From Paenibacillus plantarum (GTDB lineage: Bacteria > Bacillota > Bacilli > Paenibacillales > NBRC-103111): 64,000 bases of DNA. Below the pieces are notes generated by a model. The model had not been told where the DNA came from and searched no databases. It saw only the letters and a list, made by a program, of their open reading frames with translations. A program made the translations under genes and the position numbers. The DNA is taken from the NCBI RefSeq assembly GCF_013141695.1, contig NZ_WHNY01000060.1:404410-468409 (forward strand). Reading direction: 5' to 3'. This document shows positions 52,041 through 62,600 of the stretch, one piece after another; the first letter of the stretch is position 1, and each line of letters opens with the position of its first letter.

Positions 52041-53746
52041 AGAAACGCCGCCCGCCTTTTCGTCGGTTTCACCAAAAGCTGTTCTTGCTTATGCTCGCAT
52101 TGGCGCTCCTCCCACTTCTGGTTGTCGGCCTTGTTAATATCCTTGTGACCTCCAATTTATTTACCCGGCAATTGGAAGAAAGCGCGGACTTGATCCTGTC
52201 CCGCACAGCTGCCCCTCTAGGGCAGCTATATCAGGAATTCCAAACAGCAGAGGGGCTGTTTCTTCAGGATGAAGAGCTGATGCAGGCTTTTGCAAATCCG
52301 CAAGCTCCTATTCTCAGGCAGGTAGAGGTGGCCAACCGGCTATCTCAGTACCTTACCAATATCAAGTATATTAACGCGGACTTTCGCGTTTCCTTTCTCT
52401 TGCCTCGAAATCACTATCTTTCCAGCTACGGCCTTCCTGTAAAAAATGATCCCGCACGTATTGAGAGCTTTTCCCTGGATAAACGAACACTTGAACACGT
52501 TTACTGGCTAACTGACGATAAAACAGCGGGGGAATTCACCTGGGTCGTTCCTTTAGGAAGTGTTGCCGCTCAGCAATTGCACGGTTGTCTGCTGATTACC
52601 ATCCCGTACAGCTCCATGAGCGCAATGCTGGAGGGGCCGCAGCATCTTGGCCAAAGCCAATATCTTATTGTTGATGCCGGGAATGGAAGATTAATCCGTT
52701 CTCCGGGAACGGTGGAGAATGCGGATCTCCAGTCGAGAATCCTTCATCTTCCTGAAGAGAAGAGTATGGACAAGTCGGAATACAGATTTACAGAAGGGGA
52801 CAGCTATTTTTCCATAAGAACGATTGGGGCGGAATGGATGCTGCTCGGCATTGTACCACGGCATCAAGTGCTGCTGCCGCTCTATAAGGTATATCAATGG
52901 ACCATCGTCCTGGTGGGGCTATTGCTGTTGGGTATGACGCTGCTCTCCATCAGGCTGGCACGGAATTTCTCCCGGCCGATTGAACGGTTGGCCTCGCTGG
53001 TTGTCCGAAAGAAAAGCGAGGGAGCCAACATGCACATCCCGCCTTTGGTGCGTGCGGATGAAATCGGCGTCCTCTATGACGGGATTCGTGAACTGTTAAT
53101 GGAAATCCGTCAGGAGCAGGTGCTGAAGAAGGAGTACCGACTGAGGCTGTTGCAGTATCAGATTAACCCGCATTTTCTCTACAACAGCCTGGATACCATC
53201 CAGTGGAAAGCGCTGGAGCACAAGGATCGGGAGCTCACTAATATGATTGAATATCTAAGCGGCTTTCTTCGAGGAGGCCTGGATCAGATCGATGTCGTAA
53301 CCGTTGAGCAGGAGCTAAGGCACCTGAATAATTATATTGGCATGCAGCAAATCCGCTACAAGGGGCAGTTTACGATTGCCATCCAGATCCCTGAGGAATT
53401 CATGCAGCAGGAGATTGTGAAAATCTCGCTTCAGCCGCTGGTGGAGAACGCCATCATGTACGGAATGAGCCGCCAGGCGGGTGGAAGTCTTATCAAAGTT
53501 GAAGGCTGGCGCGTAGCAGAGGATGCTTTTTGCATTAGTGTCTTTGATGATGGACAAGTTCTGGACGAGGAGCGGGTACAGCGGCTGCTCAGCGAGCAGG
53601 TTCCCGATCCGGACTCCTTTGGCATCCGTAATGTTCATGAGCGGATCCGTCTCTATTTTGGTGAAGATAGTGGCCTGCGGATGAAGAAGTTGGAGCAGGG
53701 AAAATGCTTTGAGCTGCTGCTTCCCTTTGTGGAAAGGCTTCCATAA
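52037..53746 (+). CDS. Sensor histidine kinase, YesM-like
   Basis: A 569-residue kinase with membrane helices at about residues 13-35 and 285-305, an extracytoplasmic sensor between them, a HAMP domain, phospho-acceptor H379 in YQINPHFLYNSLD and a HATPase domain with LQPLVENAIMYG, FDDGQ and FGIRNVHERI. The G1 box reads DDGQVLD rather than the usual DNGxG, a mild departure. It starts in an ATGA overlap with the regulator gene. Confidence 0.92.
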   Translation: MKKRRPPFRRFHQKLFLLMLALALLPLLVVGLVNILVTSNLFTRQLEESADLILSRTAAPLGQLYQEFQTAEGLFLQDEELMQAFANPQAPILRQVEVANRLSQYLTNIKYINADFRVSFLLPRNHYLSSYGLPVKNDPARIESFSLDKRTLEHVYWLTDDKTAGEFTWVVPLGSVAAQQLHGCLLITIPYSSMSAMLEGPQHLGQSQYLIVDAGNGRLIRSPGTVENADLQSRILHLPEEKSMDKSEYRFTEGDSYFSIRTIGAEWMLLGIVPRHQVLLPLYKVYQWTIVLVGLLLLGMTLLSIRLARNFSRPIERLASLVVRKKSEGANMHIPPLVRADEIGVLYDGIRELLMEIRQEQVLKKEYRLRLLQYQINPHFLYNSLDTIQWKALEHKDRELTNMIEYLSGFLRGGLDQIDVVTVEQELRHLNNYIGMQQIRYKGQFTIAIQIPEEFMQQEIVKISLQPLVENAIMYGMSRQAGGSLIKVEGWRVAEDAFCISVFDDGQVLDEERVQRLLSEQVPDPDSFGIRNVHERIRLYFGEDSGLRMKKLEQGKCFELLLPFVERLP

Positions 53747-53851
53747 TCGCGGCTGGTTTGTCAGTAAATACGAGTTTTGAGGGGTTAACTGCGGGTGGAT
53801 TCCTTTCTATAATGAGGGTGTAATTCAAATCAAGATGAGGGGTTGAAGCAA

Positions 53852-55294
53852 TTGAGTAGAAGTAAATGGGGAAGCCGCAGTTTGATTTCGATAGCTGCCG
53901 TGGCGCTGGCTTTGTCTGCCGGGTGCTCGTCAGGTACAAACAATGGCAAGGATGCTAGCAGTACCGCGGGGATAGAGAAAGAAAAGCCTAAGGAAAAAGT
54001 GACGATCAAGGTTTGGACCAACACGCGGCATGATCTTGAGGTTCGTGAGGGCTTAATCAAAAAGTTCAATGAAACGAATCCTGACAATATCCAGATTGAC
54101 TATAAGGTTTACTCGGACAACTATAACGAGCAGTTGAAGCTTGCGCTGAATGCGGGCAAACTTCCGGATATTGCTTATTATACTCCCGATCTGTCCACTG
54201 CGGATTATCCACTGGATTTGAATCCCTTGATCACACCGGAAATTCGCAAACGCTTTGATAAATCCGCTCTTACAGCTCCACCAACCTCCAAGAATGGTGA
54301 ACTGGACCGTGTCTTTGAAAACGTCACCACTTTTAAATTAGTTTACAATAAGGATTTGTTCAAAGCATCCGGACTTGATCCAGAGAAACCTCCAACGACC
54401 TGGCAGGAAATGCAGCAATATGCGAAACAGATAACAGCCAGTGGAGGCGGCAAGAAGTTCGGTCTCGGTCTGCCGATCAAGCAGTCGGCATTTTGGCGGT
54501 ATTATGTGACTTATCCGGCAGTTGTTTCGGGAGACATTTATGGCAGGGATGGCTGGAATGCCGTAACTGGAAAATATGACTTTTCGCCTTTTGCTAAATA
54601 TGTGAAGTGGTGGATTGATGTGAATAAGGAAGGCAGCGTCTTTCCTGGCGTAGGCAATTATGACAACGATATGATTCGCGCCCAGTTTTCCGAGGGCAAT
54701 ATCGGCATGCTGTCTGCCGCAACCTGGGATATCGGGGTATTCAACGATCAGTTTCCAGCAAAAATCGACTGGGCCGTGGCAGACTTCCCTACTTGGGGAG
54801 GGAAAGTTCTGGGTGGTCCTGCCTACGAGACAGCGGGCGGATTCAGCATCAACAAAAAAACGGAGCATCTTAAAGAAGCAGAGAAGGTATGGGAATTCAT
54901 GATCTCCGATGAAATGTTTGTGACGCTGGCCAAAAAGGGTCTCGGTTCCTTTACAAACCTTGCCGCTCAGGAAAAATCGATTCAACCAGTGGATCGCAAG
55001 GGATCAGCAGGTTTTGTCATCAACGGGAAGTCAACGAATTATCCGGTGGCGCCACTGCTGGATTATTCCGTTTTAAACCCTCCACTTAAAGTGGGCTCAA
55101 TCGATGTCAAAAAAGCGGCTGTTGTAAATGACGTCATGTCGGAGCTGTTTATCAAGGGCAAGGAGCTTCCGGAAATTGAGAAGGGACTGCAAGAGCTGGG
55201 AGATGCGTTCAACAAACTGACAACTGCTAATGTGGAAGCGAAAACGGTGGATTTAAACAAGTATCTGCAGCCGGATTTCAAGCCGCTGAAGTAA
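53852..55294 (+). CDS. Extracellular sugar-binding lipoprotein, family 1 (TTG start)
   Basis: A 480-residue lipoprotein with lipobox LSAGC, acylated Cys at 25, and a MalE-like fold (VTIKVWTNTRHD near the start). No ATG is in frame near the beginning. Two TTG codons at 53843 and 53852 are possible; the second lies 9 nt after GAGGGG and is preferred. It is the last gene of the operon, 105 bp after the kinase gene, unlike the other importers here, where the binding protein lies next to the permeases. Confidence 0.9.
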   Translation: MSRSKWGSRSLISIAAVALALSAGCSSGTNNGKDASSTAGIEKEKPKEKVTIKVWTNTRHDLEVREGLIKKFNETNPDNIQIDYKVYSDNYNEQLKLALNAGKLPDIAYYTPDLSTADYPLDLNPLITPEIRKRFDKSALTAPPTSKNGELDRVFENVTTFKLVYNKDLFKASGLDPEKPPTTWQEMQQYAKQITASGGGKKFGLGLPIKQSAFWRYYVTYPAVVSGDIYGRDGWNAVTGKYDFSPFAKYVKWWIDVNKEGSVFPGVGNYDNDMIRAQFSEGNIGMLSAATWDIGVFNDQFPAKIDWAVADFPTWGGKVLGGPAYETAGGFSINKKTEHLKEAEKVWEFMISDEMFVTLAKKGLGSFTNLAAQEKSIQPVDRKGSAGFVINGKSTNYPVAPLLDYSVLNPPLKVGSIDVKKAAVVNDVMSELFIKGKELPEIEKGLQELGDAFNKLTTANVEAKTVDLNKYLQPDFKPLK

Positions 55295-55353
55295 CGGCTG
55301 ATAGCAGCGATTAACGTTACCGGAACTATACTTCGGTGAAAAGCTTATCTTTC

Positions 55354-55400
55354 GCACCCCCCAGATCACTTTGCATAGCAAACAGCTCTGGGGGGGTGTT
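55354..55400 (+). terminator. GC-rich stem-loop downstream of the third importer operon
   Basis: CACCCCCCAGA (55355-55365) pairs with TCTGGGGGGGTG across an inner TTTGC/GCAAA stem. There is no T run, so termination may rely on the second hairpin at 55512. Confidence 0.5.
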
Positions 55401-55410
55401 ATCTATCTAG

Positions 55411-55485
55411 TGCAAGAGGCGGCGATTCAGTCCATGAGCGGTCAGAAGTGGATAGAGCAAGCTATAGAAATTTATAATTAGGAAC
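55411..55485 (+). pseudogene. Possible remnant of a transposase C-terminus
   Basis: The frame ending at the TAG near 55483 reads EAAIQSMSGQKWIEQAIEIYN, quoted in two parts as EAAIQSMSGQKW and IEQAIEIYN. The latter is reminiscent of the AIxxYNxxRPH end of IS3-type transposases, and EHPNKK follows the stop in frame. It is too short to be sure. The rest of the 55295-55590 gap holds two hairpins. Confidence 0.2.
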
Positions 55486-55511
55486 ATCCAAACAAGAAAT
55501 AGAGTGAATGC

Positions 55512-55551
55512 AAATCATCACGAGATCCAAAGAATCTCGCGATGATTTTAG
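55512..55551 (+). terminator. Hairpin terminator before the dehydratase gene
   Basis: AAATCATC-A-CGAGAT (55512-55526) pairs with ATCTCG-C-GATGATTT (55534-55548), followed by TAG. The stem is strong and the T run short. Confidence 0.6.
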
Positions 55552-55590
55552 ACTAAAAATAAATATGACATGTTTCTTAGGGGTGTGGAG

Positions 55591-56751
55591 ATGAAAATTA
55601 CTGGCGTGAATACGTTTGTCGTCGATTGTTACCGGACAAACTTCGTATTCGTCAAAATTTACACAGATGAAGGTATTTCAGGGGTTGGCGAAGCAACGCT
55701 GGAGTATAAAGAGAATGCTGTAACTGGGGCAATAGAAGATATAAAACGTTACCTAATCGGTAAAAGCCCGCTTAATATCGAAGCGCACTATCACAATATA
55801 TATCGTGATGCCTACTGGCGGGGTGGAGCCGTTCTGATGTCTGCGCTTAGTGCAGTGGAAATGGCATTGTGGGACATTAACGGTAAATCACTGGGCGTTC
55901 CAGTTCACAGGCTGCTTGGGGGCAAGGTTCACGATAAGGTGAAGGTGTATGCCAATGGATGGTTTGCCGGCGCCACTTGCGTAGAGGATTTTGGTGTAAA
56001 AGCCAAGGAAGCGATGCAGCAAGGATTCAAGGGGTTGAAGTGGGATCCGTTCGGCAAAGCGTACATGACCCTCTCGAATGAGGAAATGGATAACGCTATT
56101 GAATGCATTGGCGTTGTGAGAGATGCCGTTGGTTATGATATGGATTTGTTCATTGAAGGGCATGGCCGTTTTAACGTACCTACAGCGATCAAGATCGCGA
56201 AGGAGATTGAAACTTTTAAGCCAGTGTGGTTTGAAGAACCAGTTCCACCAGATAATTTGGATGCCATGGTAGATGTGAGACGAAAATCTCCGGTGGCCAT
56301 CGCAGGCGGGGAAAGATTGTTTACCCGGCATGCGTTCAACGAAGTGTTCAAGCGAAGAGCGCTTGACTATGTGCAGCCAGATATCAGCCATGCTGGCGGC
56401 ATTATGGAATGCCGCAAAATTGCTGCAATGGCGGAGGCGAACTATATTCCATTCGCCCCGCACAATCCAAGCGGCCCCGTAGCTAACGCAGCTACACTGC
56501 AATTGGCTGCCTGCACACCTAACTTTTTCTATCTGGAAATTATGGCAAGTGATGTGCCTTGGCGCAAAGAGATAACGGACGAAAAGCTGCATTTCGAGGA
56601 TGGCTACATGACAATCCCGGATAAACCGGGGCTAGGCATTGAGCTGTATGAAGACTCAGCCATTAAATATCCTTTTGTCCCGCACGATTTAAGGCATTAT
56701 AACGGGCAACTTATTCAAATTCGACCACCGGCTGCCGAGCATTACTTTTAA
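55591..56751 (+). CDS. Mandelate racemase/enolase-superfamily dehydratase (galactonate or gluconate dehydratase-like)
   Basis: A 386-residue cytoplasmic enzyme of the usual superfamily length. The N-terminal capping domain is followed by the barrel with LKWDPFG, metal-ligand region DLFIEGHGRFN, WFEEPVPPDN, AGGERLFTR, QPDISHAGG and APHNPSGP, whose His is the expected general base or acid in aldonate dehydratases. It would dehydrate a sugar acid to a 2-keto-3-deoxy acid. AGGGG precedes the ATG at 55591, preferred to an in-frame start at 55570. Followed by an SDR and a DUF6259-like gene, a set suited to an acidic sugar. The exact substrate is uncertain. Confidence 0.87.
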   Translation: MKITGVNTFVVDCYRTNFVFVKIYTDEGISGVGEATLEYKENAVTGAIEDIKRYLIGKSPLNIEAHYHNIYRDAYWRGGAVLMSALSAVEMALWDINGKSLGVPVHRLLGGKVHDKVKVYANGWFAGATCVEDFGVKAKEAMQQGFKGLKWDPFGKAYMTLSNEEMDNAIECIGVVRDAVGYDMDLFIEGHGRFNVPTAIKIAKEIETFKPVWFEEPVPPDNLDAMVDVRRKSPVAIAGGERLFTRHAFNEVFKRRALDYVQPDISHAGGIMECRKIAAMAEANYIPFAPHNPSGPVANAATLQLAACTPNFFYLEIMASDVPWRKEITDEKLHFEDGYMTIPDKPGLGIELYEDSAIKYPFVPHDLRHYNGQLIQIRPPAAEHYF

Positions 56752-56782
56752 ATCATTCTAGAAACCGAGGTGAAGCATCGTT

Positions 56783-57535
56783 ATGTTTGATTTATCTGGC
56801 AAAGTGGTCATGGTAACGGGGTCATCGCAAGGTCTCGGACGCGGGATGATCTTAGGAATGGCTGAAGCGGGAGCTAATGTGATTATTAACGCTCTGGAGA
56901 TCACGGAAAGCGTACTTCAACTTGTTGAGCAGGTCAAGGCGATGGGGCGGGATGCGATTGTGATCCAAGCTAATGTCAGCCAAGAAGAGGAAGTCCAGAG
57001 ATTGTTTCATATGGCGGTTGAGAAGTATGGACGCCTCGATATACTGGTTAACAATGCCGGCACTTCCAGAGCGGAGACGATAGACGAAACGTCGCTGCAA
57101 AGTTGGAATGAAATCATCAACAACAACTTGACGAGCACGTTCTTATGCTCGAAGTATGCCATGGATATCATGATGCCGCAAAAAAGCGGAAGAATTATTT
57201 CCATCAGTTCGGTCGTTGGACATCAAGGTGCTTTGTATGGCCATGTTCACTACGCTGCTAGTAAAAGCGGACAAATCGGCTTCACGAAAACGCTCGCTCG
57301 CACGGCCGCTCCTTATGGCATCACCGTTAACGCGATAGCTCCAGGCATCATCGAAACCGAATTATTGTTTCAAACACATGGGGATGAGAAGGTAAGCAAG
57401 TTAAGTGAATCCGTCCCTCTAGGCTTAGGAAGGCTTGAAGACGTTGCGGCGGCTGCGGTATTTCTGGCCAGTGACGAAGCCAGGTACATTACTGGAGTTA
57501 CTTTGGATGTGAACGGCGGTCTTTATTTAAGATAA
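56783..57535 (+). CDS. SDR-family NAD(P)-dependent oxidoreductase
   Basis: A 250-residue classical short-chain dehydrogenase. The cofactor motif TGSSQGLGRGM lies at about residues 13-23, then NNAGTS. The catalytic triad is Ser in SISSVVGHQG with Y157 and K161 in HYAASKSG. The end reads TGVTLDVNGGLYLR. GAGGTGAAG precedes the ATG. It lies 31 bp after the dehydratase gene, so it probably oxidises or reduces a sugar or sugar acid in the same pathway. Confidence 0.92.
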   Translation: MFDLSGKVVMVTGSSQGLGRGMILGMAEAGANVIINALEITESVLQLVEQVKAMGRDAIVIQANVSQEEEVQRLFHMAVEKYGRLDILVNNAGTSRAETIDETSLQSWNEIINNNLTSTFLCSKYAMDIMMPQKSGRIISISSVVGHQGALYGHVHYAASKSGQIGFTKTLARTAAPYGITVNAIAPGIIETELLFQTHGDEKVSKLSESVPLGLGRLEDVAAAAVFLASDEARYITGVTLDVNGGLYLR

Positions 57536-57554
57536 GGAAAGGACAGATTGAGAA

Positions 57555-59516
57555 ATGACTTTTTCAATTAAGGCAGGTCAATTACAGTTTGCTATAGATC
57601 CGCAGGGACGATATGTGCGTTGGTCGGCGGAGGGGCTTCTATTACAAGAGAGTACAGGAGCGGATTTCTGGAGAATTCAACTGGATGATGGCGAGTTTCG
57701 CGACATGTCTGTTCGTTCAAGTCTTCAGAGCGGGACCGTAACCGAAATTGAGGGTGGATTGACTATCCAATATAATCAGCTCGAAGCAGAGGACGGGAAT
57801 ACCTATCCAGTCTTGTTTCGGGTGCAGGTCCTCGTAGTAGGAGAGCAATTGCACTTCTCATACAAGGTAACCAATCAAAGCGAGGTACGAGTTAATGAGG
57901 TCAAACTTCCGTTCGTAGATGTATCCGTCGTTGCGGATGAAGTGCGCAGCCGTGATGTCTTGTACCGCAGTGAGGGGCATGGACACCGACTTGCAGATCC
58001 TTGGACGGCAATTGACAGAGCTCACAGTGAATACATGTCCAGCGATAACCATGAGATTTGGCTCGACATGACCTATCCGAGTTTCGGCAGCATGGCTTGG
58101 TTCGGTGTGCAGAGCGGTTCGCATTTCCTCTATGTAGGTCGGCATGATGATAACTTCACTACGTGTGTGTTGGCTGCAGGGATAGGCCCGCGTAACAGCG
58201 ATCCGCGTCACGTTCTAGCCGTTTCTCAGTTCCCTTTGGTGCAAGGAGGAGAAGAAGTTTCCTCTCCAACCTCTGTTGTAGCGTTCGTTCCTGGGGATTG
58301 GCGGCAGGGCTCGGCTATTTACCGGCAATGGGCGGACGGTTGGTTTAGTGAACCGCAGAAACCCGAGTGGGTACAAGAGCTTCCCGGTTGGCAGCGAATC
58401 ATCATGAAGCATCAGTTCGGCAAAATTTACTTCCGTTATGAAGATTTACCGCGTGTCTACGAGGAAGGCAAGGCAGTCGGGGTTGAAATGATTCTGCTCT
58501 TCGGTTGGTGGAAAGGCGGCTTTGATAACGGGTATCCCGTCTATGAGCCAGATCCTGCCCTTGGCGGAGAAGAAGGGTTTAAAGCAGCGATTGCGGAAGT
58601 GCAGCGTCGGGGCGGGCGTGTTGCTCTTTACACAAATGGCGTACTGATCGATGTGAAATCAGACTATTACAAGGAAACCGGTCATCGGATTTGCCGCAAA
58701 AATATTGATGGCATGGAGTACAGAGAGCATTACAAATTCAATAATGACGGCATGCTGCTGCGCAATTTTGGCTATAAAAGCTTTGTGTCTGCCTGTCAGG
58801 CCACAGACGAATGGAATAAGCATCTTACCCAGATAGGTCAACAAAAACTGAGCTACAATCCGGACTCCATTTTCTACGATCAGATCGCAGGACATTTCCC
58901 TCATCTCTGTTTCGACGCTTCGCATGATCATGGAAACCGGGGGGATAACGAGACGGTTTATCGGCGGCGCAATTTGCAGCAGATGCGTGAATTATGCACA
59001 GGGGATAAAGCTTTCGGCTCTGAATTCGTTGTAGACTGCTACGCGCCTCTCCTGGATTTCCATCACAGTTGCCAATACGCGAGTTTTAAAGACAAAGAGT
59101 CGTTCCCTGAGCTTTATCGGCAAACGTTCCCTGAGACGATTATGTCCAATCGATACATGCACGATGAAAGAAGCGATTTTAAGCAGCAGCTTCACTTCGC
59201 TTTTGTATATGGATACCGCTTTGACATTGCCATTTACCGCTGTCGGGAAACAGTGACTGCGGCTGCGGCTTATGCAAGCCATATTAAGGAATTGATTGCC
59301 TTACGCGATCGCTACTCTGAATTTTTCTATCACGGCACCTTTTCACTGGATACCGACATGGAGCTGCCTGAAGGAATCATCAAAACGGAATACGTTCATA
59401 ATGCGAGAAGACTCTTCGTATTCTGGAATGACTCCGCTGAGGAGAAGCTTATTTCTTTCCAAAACCAAACGATTCGTTTGGGGGGCAATGAATTGCGATG
59501 TGAGATTGTGGAATAA
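57555..59516 (+). CDS. DUF6259-like protein, probable TIM-barrel glycoside hydrolase
   Basis: A 653-residue cytoplasmic protein without a signal peptide. An N-terminal beta-sandwich (about 1-265) is followed by what looks like a TIM barrel (about 275-600), with GVEMILLFGWWKGGFDN, NPDSIFYDQIAG and FGSEFVVDCYAPLLDF as possible strand ends, and by a small C-terminal beta domain. The Asp in IFYDQ and the Glu in GSEF are candidate catalytic residues by analogy to clan GH-D/GH-H arrangements. The pattern agrees with my recollection of DUF6259 but I cannot confirm it. It lies 19 bp after the SDR gene, so it probably hydrolyses the imported oligosaccharide whose acid is used by the dehydratase. Confidence 0.65.
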   Translation: MTFSIKAGQLQFAIDPQGRYVRWSAEGLLLQESTGADFWRIQLDDGEFRDMSVRSSLQSGTVTEIEGGLTIQYNQLEAEDGNTYPVLFRVQVLVVGEQLHFSYKVTNQSEVRVNEVKLPFVDVSVVADEVRSRDVLYRSEGHGHRLADPWTAIDRAHSEYMSSDNHEIWLDMTYPSFGSMAWFGVQSGSHFLYVGRHDDNFTTCVLAAGIGPRNSDPRHVLAVSQFPLVQGGEEVSSPTSVVAFVPGDWRQGSAIYRQWADGWFSEPQKPEWVQELPGWQRIIMKHQFGKIYFRYEDLPRVYEEGKAVGVEMILLFGWWKGGFDNGYPVYEPDPALGGEEGFKAAIAEVQRRGGRVALYTNGVLIDVKSDYYKETGHRICRKNIDGMEYREHYKFNNDGMLLRNFGYKSFVSACQATDEWNKHLTQIGQQKLSYNPDSIFYDQIAGHFPHLCFDASHDHGNRGDNETVYRRRNLQQMRELCTGDKAFGSEFVVDCYAPLLDFHHSCQYASFKDKESFPELYRQTFPETIMSNRYMHDERSDFKQQLHFAFVYGYRFDIAIYRCRETVTAAAAYASHIKELIALRDRYSEFFYHGTFSLDTDMELPEGIIKTEYVHNARRLFVFWNDSAEEKLISFQNQTIRLGGNELRCEIVE

Positions 59517-59600
59517 GCAGTTGGTAGGAGGGGGCAGCAAGGCTGCTCTGTGTTCAAGTCGGCACGGAACAACCTTGTTGTTTTCTTTTTAGATTGAAAG

Positions 59601-59613
59601 TGAAACGCTTACA
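59601..59613 (+). promoter_or_regulatory. cre-like operator before the GH-A enzyme gene
   Basis: TGAAACGCTTACA, read on the other strand as TGTAAGCGTTTCA, is like TGTAAGCGTTACA at 21471. It is one base shorter than the standard cre, so CcpA or a LacI-type repressor are both possible. Lies 35 bp before the start codon. Confidence 0.45.
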
Positions 59614-59647
59614 TTATTGGACTATTTAATAAAGAAAGGGTGGATGC

Positions 59648-62600
59648 ATGATGTATAAAAAGATAATGTCGGGGCTCATTTTATGTACGCTTCTAGTTTC
59701 GTTGCTACTCCCGCTACCTAAAGGATTTGCCGCCGGAAGTACAGGCGTCCTTCAATTCCAGGATGATTTCAGTACAGGGATGTCACTGTGGAATGGAATT
59801 AACGGGTCATGGGTCGTCGATAACGGCGCACTTCGCGTTACATCGTCCAGCTCGAACAATATTGAGATGAAAGGGACGAATTCGGTTTGGCAGGATCAAA
59901 TCGTTGATTTCAGGCTGAAAATCTTGGAAACGCCAGGAGGTGGATTTACAAGAGTATTTACGAGATATAGTAGCAATACCAGCAATTTGAGCTTGATGAT
60001 CCGGCCTATCGGGTTAAGTTATACCATTAATGGGTCTAGCGAGGTGTCCCTTTCCAGCTATAAATTTACCGTTGGCAGTAACTACGACATCAAGATGAAT
60101 ATATCGGGAAGCACGGCAGCCGTCTATGCAAAAACTGAATCGGAAACCAATTATACAAGTGTAGGAACGATTACGGGGGTACCCGTTCAAAGCGGAAAGG
60201 TCAGATTTTCAACCTTCAACGATAAAGTGCAACTCGATAATGTAAGCGTTGTTAATTTGCGCGATTCGGCTTTTATGGCTAACGGAAACATATTGTCTTC
60301 TTTGAACGTGGGAAGTCAGTCCAATTTGCAATTAATAAATGCGACTGGAAATTCGGTTATATGGACTTCTGGCGATGTGGCGAAGGCAACTGTTGATGGA
60401 AACGGTGTGGTTACCGGGTTAAGCAGAGGACTAGTTACTATTACTGCCGCTAAGGCAGACAATTTGTCGCAAGTGAAATTCGATATCTATGTGAAAGATC
60501 CGGTGGATTCCATAGGGGTGTTGCAGTTCCATGACGATTTCAGCAATGGTATGAATCTATGGAATCCTGTACAGGGGACTTGGATGGTTGATAATTCCCG
60601 GTTATCTTCGACAACAACCGCTTCCTCTCTGATTGAACTCAAAGGGGGGAATGCTCAATGGAGAAATCAGACGATTTCGATGCGGTTTAATCGTGGAGAT
60701 AATTTGGCCGGAAACTTCATTTCCATTAAGCTTAGATATGTGAGCGAATCCGATTACACACGGCTGCTGATCAGGGGGACCGGGTTAAGCTACATTAAAG
60801 CAGGCGGTACGGAGCAGTCTTTTTATTCCGGGGCATTTAATCAAGGGATAGATTACGATATCAAACTGGCTGCTTTGGACGATTCGGTTCAAGTATATGT
60901 AAAAAGCGCAGCGGATGCTGATTATACGTTTGTGGGAGCCATTTCCAACGTCGCGTATTCATTTGGCAAGGTGCAGTTGACTACCTACAATCTAAAGGCG
61001 ACTATTGATGATATTAAAATTTGGAATCATGAAAGCTCGAAGTTAGTCATGGGCACCAAGCTGGCCGCTTACGCCAGAGGAAATAGCGCGCCTATTCCGA
61101 TCACCAATAAAACTGGCAAGAATGTCGTATTAAGCTCAAGCAACCATGCTGTAGCAACAGTCGATCAAACTGGAGTTGTCACAGCCGTCGCAAAGGGGCA
61201 GGCTACTATTACCGCTGCAACGTATGACGGTTCTTATCAAGATAAGAGTGACGTTGTCGTCTATGTCCGGCCAACAGGCGTTTCCCTAAATAAGGCCAGT
61301 ACTTCCCTATATGTAGGGGAATCCGAGGAACTTACAGCGACGATCGCTCCAACTGATGCCGATAACTTGTTCACCGTATGGTCAATCAGCGACCCATCCG
61401 TGGCAAGCTTGGTCGGCGGAGCAAGCAAGTCCAGAGCCATCAAAGCGTTGTCCGCCGGGACGACGACGGTTACTGTTACTACGGTAGACGGCGGATTTTC
61501 GGCCACAACTCAGGTTACGGTGAATCCTATACCGGGTCCAACCGTTTCATCGGCAGAATTCCAGATCGATACGACTCCGAATGCTTTGTCGCCTTATCTA
61601 CTAGGGGTGCATAACGAACAAGTTTTAAAAATTGGCAGGGTGACCGATTTTCAACCTGCAAGTCATGATAATCTCGGCATGGAACTCAAGCTGCAAAACG
61701 TGCGTGGTCCTGATGGAACAGGCGCTGATTTCTACATGTACAACGAAGGTAACCTTATTAATTCGAAGGATCCGCGTTATGAGCAATTTTACGGAAATAA
61801 AACGATCGGGGCTATTGAAAATGTAAGCTTAAAGCCGGGCTTTCCTGGGCTATCCCTTGCGAATTCGTACCATCTGGCTAATACTTTGGGTGTGCCGTAC
61901 GTATATGACTTGAATATCATCTCACAGTCGGTTGATGAGATTTTGACTCAAATTCGGCAGATGAAGCAGCTGACAACCCAGCCTATTTATGTGGAAATGG
62001 GGAATGAGCTATATTCCATTTTCTTTGATAAAGCGTTCCCATCGGTAAACGAGTACATTGCAAAATGCAAATTGATCTATCAGGGCATCAAAAACATCGA
62101 CCCAACCATAAAAATTGGTATTGTCGCGGTCGCGAAAGACCTTGAAGACAGGATCGCGGCTGACCCCAATAATCAGCCAGATCCTAATGTCGACTGGGGA
62201 GCAACACAAGGGGGACGGGTTGCTGCTTGGAACCAGAGCCTGGCGCAAGACACCAGTTTCTACGATGCGATCATCGTCCATGTGTATTCCCCTATTCCGT
62301 ATCTGAATGATTTGACGAACAGCAAGATGATGGACTATTTATATACGTATAACCAAAGCGCACTGGAAGGGCTCATCATTCAAAAAAATCAATTCCCGGG
62401 CAAGGAAATGTGGGTAACGGAATGGTCCTCGCTTCCGACGGTCATTTTCGGAGAGACGGACTTGAACGAGAAGGCACGCAAACAGTTCATGAAGACACCA
62501 GGATTTGCGATCCACAGTATGGAACGGGTGCTGCAAATGATCGAGTCAGGCGCAGTGACGATTACCGACGTGCACGCGATGGTGGATCCTCAGGGGTTTG

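Noticed and set aside
55888..56592. 234-residue minus-strand ORF within the dehydratase gene
   Set aside because: The plus strand carries all enolase-superfamily motifs; the antisense frame has no motif or ribosome site.
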